DNA of 64,000 bases from Candidatus Helarchaeota ASGARD archaeon Hel_GB_B (GTDB lineage Archaea > Asgardarchaeota > Lokiarchaeia > Helarchaeales > HEL-GB-B). The stretch lies in contig SUPR01000003.1 in NCBI GenBank assembly GCA_005191425.1, positions 1 to 64,000 of the forward strand, read 5' to 3'. Positions 61,308 through 64,000 of the stretch are shown piece after piece (the stretch's first letter is position 1; every line of letters begins with the position of its first letter). The notes under the pieces were generated by a model, which searched no databases, was not told where the DNA came from, and saw nothing but the letters and a program-made list of their open reading frames with translations. A program made the position numbers and the translations under genes.

Positions 61308-64000
61308 TTAATTATTTTCTTTTAAAATTGCATCTATTTGATTTAATATTTGGACATCTTTCCACCATCTTAAATCTCGAGCTCCAATTGGACAAGATGC
61401 TACACAGATCCCACATCCTTTACATTTCATTTCATCTGTTGTTGAAATCATTTTAAAAGGGCTAATATCTTTAATTGATATTGCATCATATGGACATACA
61501 ACTTCACATAGACCACATCCAACGCATTTTTCTATATCAACATCAGCTCTGATCATCTCAATTTCGATTCCTTTATGTTTAATTGCTGAAATACTTGCTG
61601 CCCCACGGGCAAGTGCAATGGTATCTGAAATATCTTTTGGAAAGGTAGACGCAGTATAAATTCCTGGAACTTTTGTCTCAACAGGTTTAAATTTTAAGTG
61701 AAGTTCTTCGATAAACCCATCTTCCGATCTAGTGATACCAAGTATTTTGCATAAATTTTCTATATCATCTGGTGCTTCTTGTCCAACAGCTAAAATCACA
61801 TAATCTATTTTTAATTCTAATTCTTTTTTTAATAATGTATCAAATATTTTTACTATAATCTTATCAGAATCTATTGCTTTGCTAACTTTTGGTGGAAAAT
61901 TCGGTTCCCACCTTATATAATTGACTCCCATTAATTGAGATGTGATATAATTTTCTTCCATATATCTACCAAATGCCCTAATAGATTCTTTATAAAGTAC
62001 ATAAATCTCAGATTTTGATAATTCTTCCTTTAATATTATTGAATTAATAATTGAAAAATTACAACAAACTCTTGAGCAATATTCATTACCTGGTTCGTTT
62101 TTTGTAGCTCTAGAACCAACGCATTGAATAAATACAAAACTATCATTTTCAGAAAAAAAATTATTTTTCAATTTTTCCTGAAATTCAAGAGAGGTCATGA
62201 CATTTTTTATCAGACCATATCCATAATATCCTTTGGGCGGAGTCCATTCTTTTGTCCCAACCATGACTAAAATTGTGCCAACTTTAACCTTTAATATACG
62301 ATTTTCTTTTTTTAACTTTATACTAACTTCAAAATTTCCTATAAATCCATTCAGATCTACAATTTCGGTTGATGTAAATATCTTAATATTATTAAAATTA
62401 TTAATTTGTTCCAATAATTTAAGTAATAAATTACGAGCTAACTCCTTTTTAGGAAATGTCTTATATAATTTATTTAACCTTCCTCCAATAATTTCCTCTT
62501 TTTCTATAATGATTACATTAAATCGTTTCTTTGCAAGGTCTAAAGCTGCGGACAAACCAGCCACTCCTCCTCCTATAATTAAAATTGTAGGTATCAGGCT
62601 GATATTTTTCAGTGGAACTTTATCTAAATATCTTGCCCGCGCAATTTCTCCTCTTACCATTTCAATTGCTTTTTTAGTGGCAATTTCGGGATAATCATGA
62701 TGGACCATTGAAATATGTTCTCTAATGTTAATTGGCCCCGTAAAATAAAATCTAGACAGACCAACATCCTCCACGCATTCTCTAAATGTAGTTTCGTGGG
62801 TCAACGGTGAACATGAAGCGACAACAACTCTATTTAAATTGTATTTTTTAATGCTATCCTTAATTAATTGTTGACCTGGATTGGAACACATGAATAAATA
62901 GTCTGTAGTAAATACAACATTTGGTAAATTACTAACTGCGTCAGCTACTTTTTTTGAATTAACTACATCCGAAATTACTCCTCCACAATGGCACACAAAA
63001 ACACCAATTCTAATTTGATCTTCATCCACATCATAAACTTTTTTCTTTTTTATTTTTATTTCAGGTAATTTCAATAAAGAGGTCACCGCTGAAGCAGCTG
63101 CTTTTGCTTCAGCTATACAATCTGCACCATCACGCGGACCATGAGCAATTCCAATTACAAAAATTCCTGGTATATTTGTTAAGATACTCTCTAAATTTAC
63201 ATCCTTTTCTTTGATAAATCCATCAATTGGATCGATTTCGATTCCCAATCTATTAATTAATTTAAGAGTACTTTCTGGCAAGACAAATGCGCAATTTAGT
63301 ACAACTAATTCAATATCATTAAGCTCAACTACATTATCTGTAAGTGTATCATTTAGTTTTAAGATCAAATTTTTTGTTATTGGGTCTTCTTGTATCTCAG
63401 AAACTCGTCCTCTAATAAATGTAATTTTATATTGTTCTTTTGCAATGTTATAATAATGCTCAAATAGTTTCCCTGCAACTCTTATATCTATATAACAAAT
63501 ATAAATTTCAGCGTCTGGTTCATGGAGCCTCATATTTCTTGCGTTTTTAATTGAAAACATACAACATACTTTATTACAATAATTATGGTTAATTTGAGAA
63601 TCTCTTGCTCCAACGCAATTGATCATTACAATTTTTTTAGGTCTCTTACCATCGCTAGGTCTAATAATTTTAGCAGATACTGGCCCAGTTGGGTGTGTTA
63701 ACCGTTCAAATGTTAACGAAGTTATAACATTCTTGAATTTACCATATCCATATTCTTCTTTAACAGTTGGGTCGAATTCTTCTGCGCCAGTAGCTATTAT
63801 TATCGCCCCTGCATAAAGTACAAAATCTTGGGGTTCCATATCATGGTCAATAGCATTAACTGGGCATGTTTGAACGCACATGTGACAATTAATACAATAA
63901 TTTTTATTTATTGTAGTAACTAATGGGATTTGTTGTGGGAAATCTAAATAAATTGCATGAGTTTTACAAAGTTTGAAATTATATTCTGAATCGATAAATA
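61308..64000 (-). CDS. hdrA: HdrA, fused two-module form, 5' end outside window
   Basis: The frame is open to the right edge (897 codons seen). The first module begins within CINCHMCVQTCPVN, then MINCVGARDSQINHNYCNKVCC and the FAD-site region. From about 61308+1530 leftward a second HdrA starts with IGVFVCHCGGVISD, MCSNPGQQLI and ASCSPLTHE. A second FAD site IIGGGVAGLSAALDLAKKR, VQCVGSRATKN and a C-terminal dicluster ferredoxin (CVGCGLCEVVCPY, CKGCGICVASCPI) follow. HdrA is the bifurcating flavin subunit; a fused duplicate would mimic the HdrA dimer. Its stop touches the mvhD ATG. Confidence 0.92.
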   Translation of the reverse strand, partial: FIDSEYNFKLCKTHAIYLDFPQQIPLVTTINKNYCINCHMCVQTCPVNAIDHDMEPQDFVLYAGAIIIATGAEEFDPTVKEEYGYGKFKNVITSLTFERLTHPTGPVSAKIIRPSDGKRPKKIVMINCVGARDSQINHNYCNKVCCMFSIKNARNMRLHEPDAEIYICYIDIRVAGKLFEHYYNIAKEQYKITFIRGRVSEIQEDPITKNLILKLNDTLTDNVVELNDIELVVLNCAFVLPESTLKLINRLGIEIDPIDGFIKEKDVNLESILTNIPGIFVIGIAHGPRDGADCIAEAKAAASAVTSLLKLPEIKIKKKKVYDVDEDQIRIGVFVCHCGGVISDVVNSKKVADAVSNLPNVVFTTDYLFMCSNPGQQLIKDSIKKYNLNRVVVASCSPLTHETTFRECVEDVGLSRFYFTGPINIREHISMVHHDYPEIATKKAIEMVRGEIARARYLDKVPLKNISLIPTILIIGGGVAGLSAALDLAKKRFNVIIIEKEEIIGGRLNKLYKTFPKKELARNLLLKLLEQINNFNNIKIFTSTEIVDLNGFIGNFEVSIKLKKENRILKVKVGTILVMVGTKEWTPPKGYYGYGLIKNVMTSLEFQEKLKNNFFSENDSFVFIQCVGSRATKNEPGNEYCSRVCCNFSIINSIILKEELSKSEIYVLYKESIRAFGRYMEENYITSQLMGVNYIRWEPNFPPKVSKAIDSDKIIVKIFDTLLKKELELKIDYVILAVGQEAPDDIENLCKILGITRSEDGFIEELHLKFKPVETKVPGIYTASTFPKDISDTIALARGAASISAIKHKGIEIEMIRADVDIEKCVGCGLCEVVCPYDAISIKDISPFKMISTTDEMKCKGCGICVASCPIGARDLRWWKDVQILNQIDAILKENN

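Overview
ORGANISM. The window reads as chromosome of an Asgard archaeon, most likely Lokiarchaeia. It is strongly AT-rich and carries archaeal information-processing genes (L10e, L21e, RpoF, RpoH, Pus10, DUF655, KsgA) and archaeal-type phospholipid genes. Asgard signatures are a close actin homologue (27042..28178), two roadblock-like proteins, a 7TM protein with a longin-like tail, an RpoH that appears to carry the eukaryotic Rpb5 jaw domain, and a selenocysteine-encoding mvhD with a eukaryote-shaped SECIS element. No rRNA, tRNA, CRISPR array or insertion sequence was recognised.

LAYOUT. 1-11 kb: DRG-type GTPase (cut by the left edge), secreted subtilase, HemK-type and KsgA methyltransferases, a radical-SAM/DUF4130 pair, a 7TM protein, a phosphoribosyltransferase and an adenine DNA methylase. 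11-20.5 kb: zinc ribbon, roadblock protein, Gfo/Idh/MocA oxidoreductase, TYW1-like radical SAM protein, then a glycogen/maltodextrin block (GH57, sugar nucleotidyltransferase, degenerate phosphohexomutase, GlgA). 20.8-28 kb: winged-helix/roadblock protein, orphan FwdC-like protein, PssA-Psd lipid pair, RimK-like ligase, actin. 29-44 kb: PEP synthase, L10e, dCTP deaminase-like protein, coiled-coil protein, thioredoxin, NDP-forming acyl-CoA ligase alpha subunit, DUF655-RpoF-L21e-Pus10, RpoH/Rpb5, PRPP synthase, DnaJ. 44-51.5 kb: GNAT + histone-deacetylase-fold pair, then a sulfate-activation module (RHH protein, ATP sulfurylase, phosphodiesterase, APS kinase) facing a sulfatase-like gene. 51.7-64 kb: a leftward heterodisulfide-reductase (Hdr) locus.

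THE HDR LOCUS. Read right to left it holds a fused double-module HdrA (cut by the right edge), selenoprotein MvhD, a small coiled-coil protein, a short HdrA, an HdrA-MvhD fusion, an unusual winged-helix/dicluster ferredoxin, a decayed hdrC copy, a VapBC-like toxin-antitoxin pair, and intact hdrC-hdrB. Together these look like flavin-based electron-bifurcation machinery linking ferredoxin, a hydrogenase or formate dehydrogenase (not in the window) and a disulfide or related acceptor. Matching sequence on both sides shows that the junction 'ferredoxin 3' end + hdrC 5' end' was duplicated in tandem, with each copy decaying on one side.

MOST NOTABLE. (1) mvhD has an in-frame TGA at the GG(C/U)HPGDC position. 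Its stop codon is followed by a 9-bp helix and a 13-nt apical loop containing AAA, closed by GA and a basal 7-bp helix; the stop codon itself supplies the UGA of the SECIS core. (2) The 190-aa RpoH aligns over its full length with eukaryotic Rpb5. (3) The Hdr locus contains a winged-helix/ferredoxin protein of unknown type. (4) The phosphohexomutase has lost its catalytic residues but keeps an open frame. All family assignments are from motif reading without database searches.
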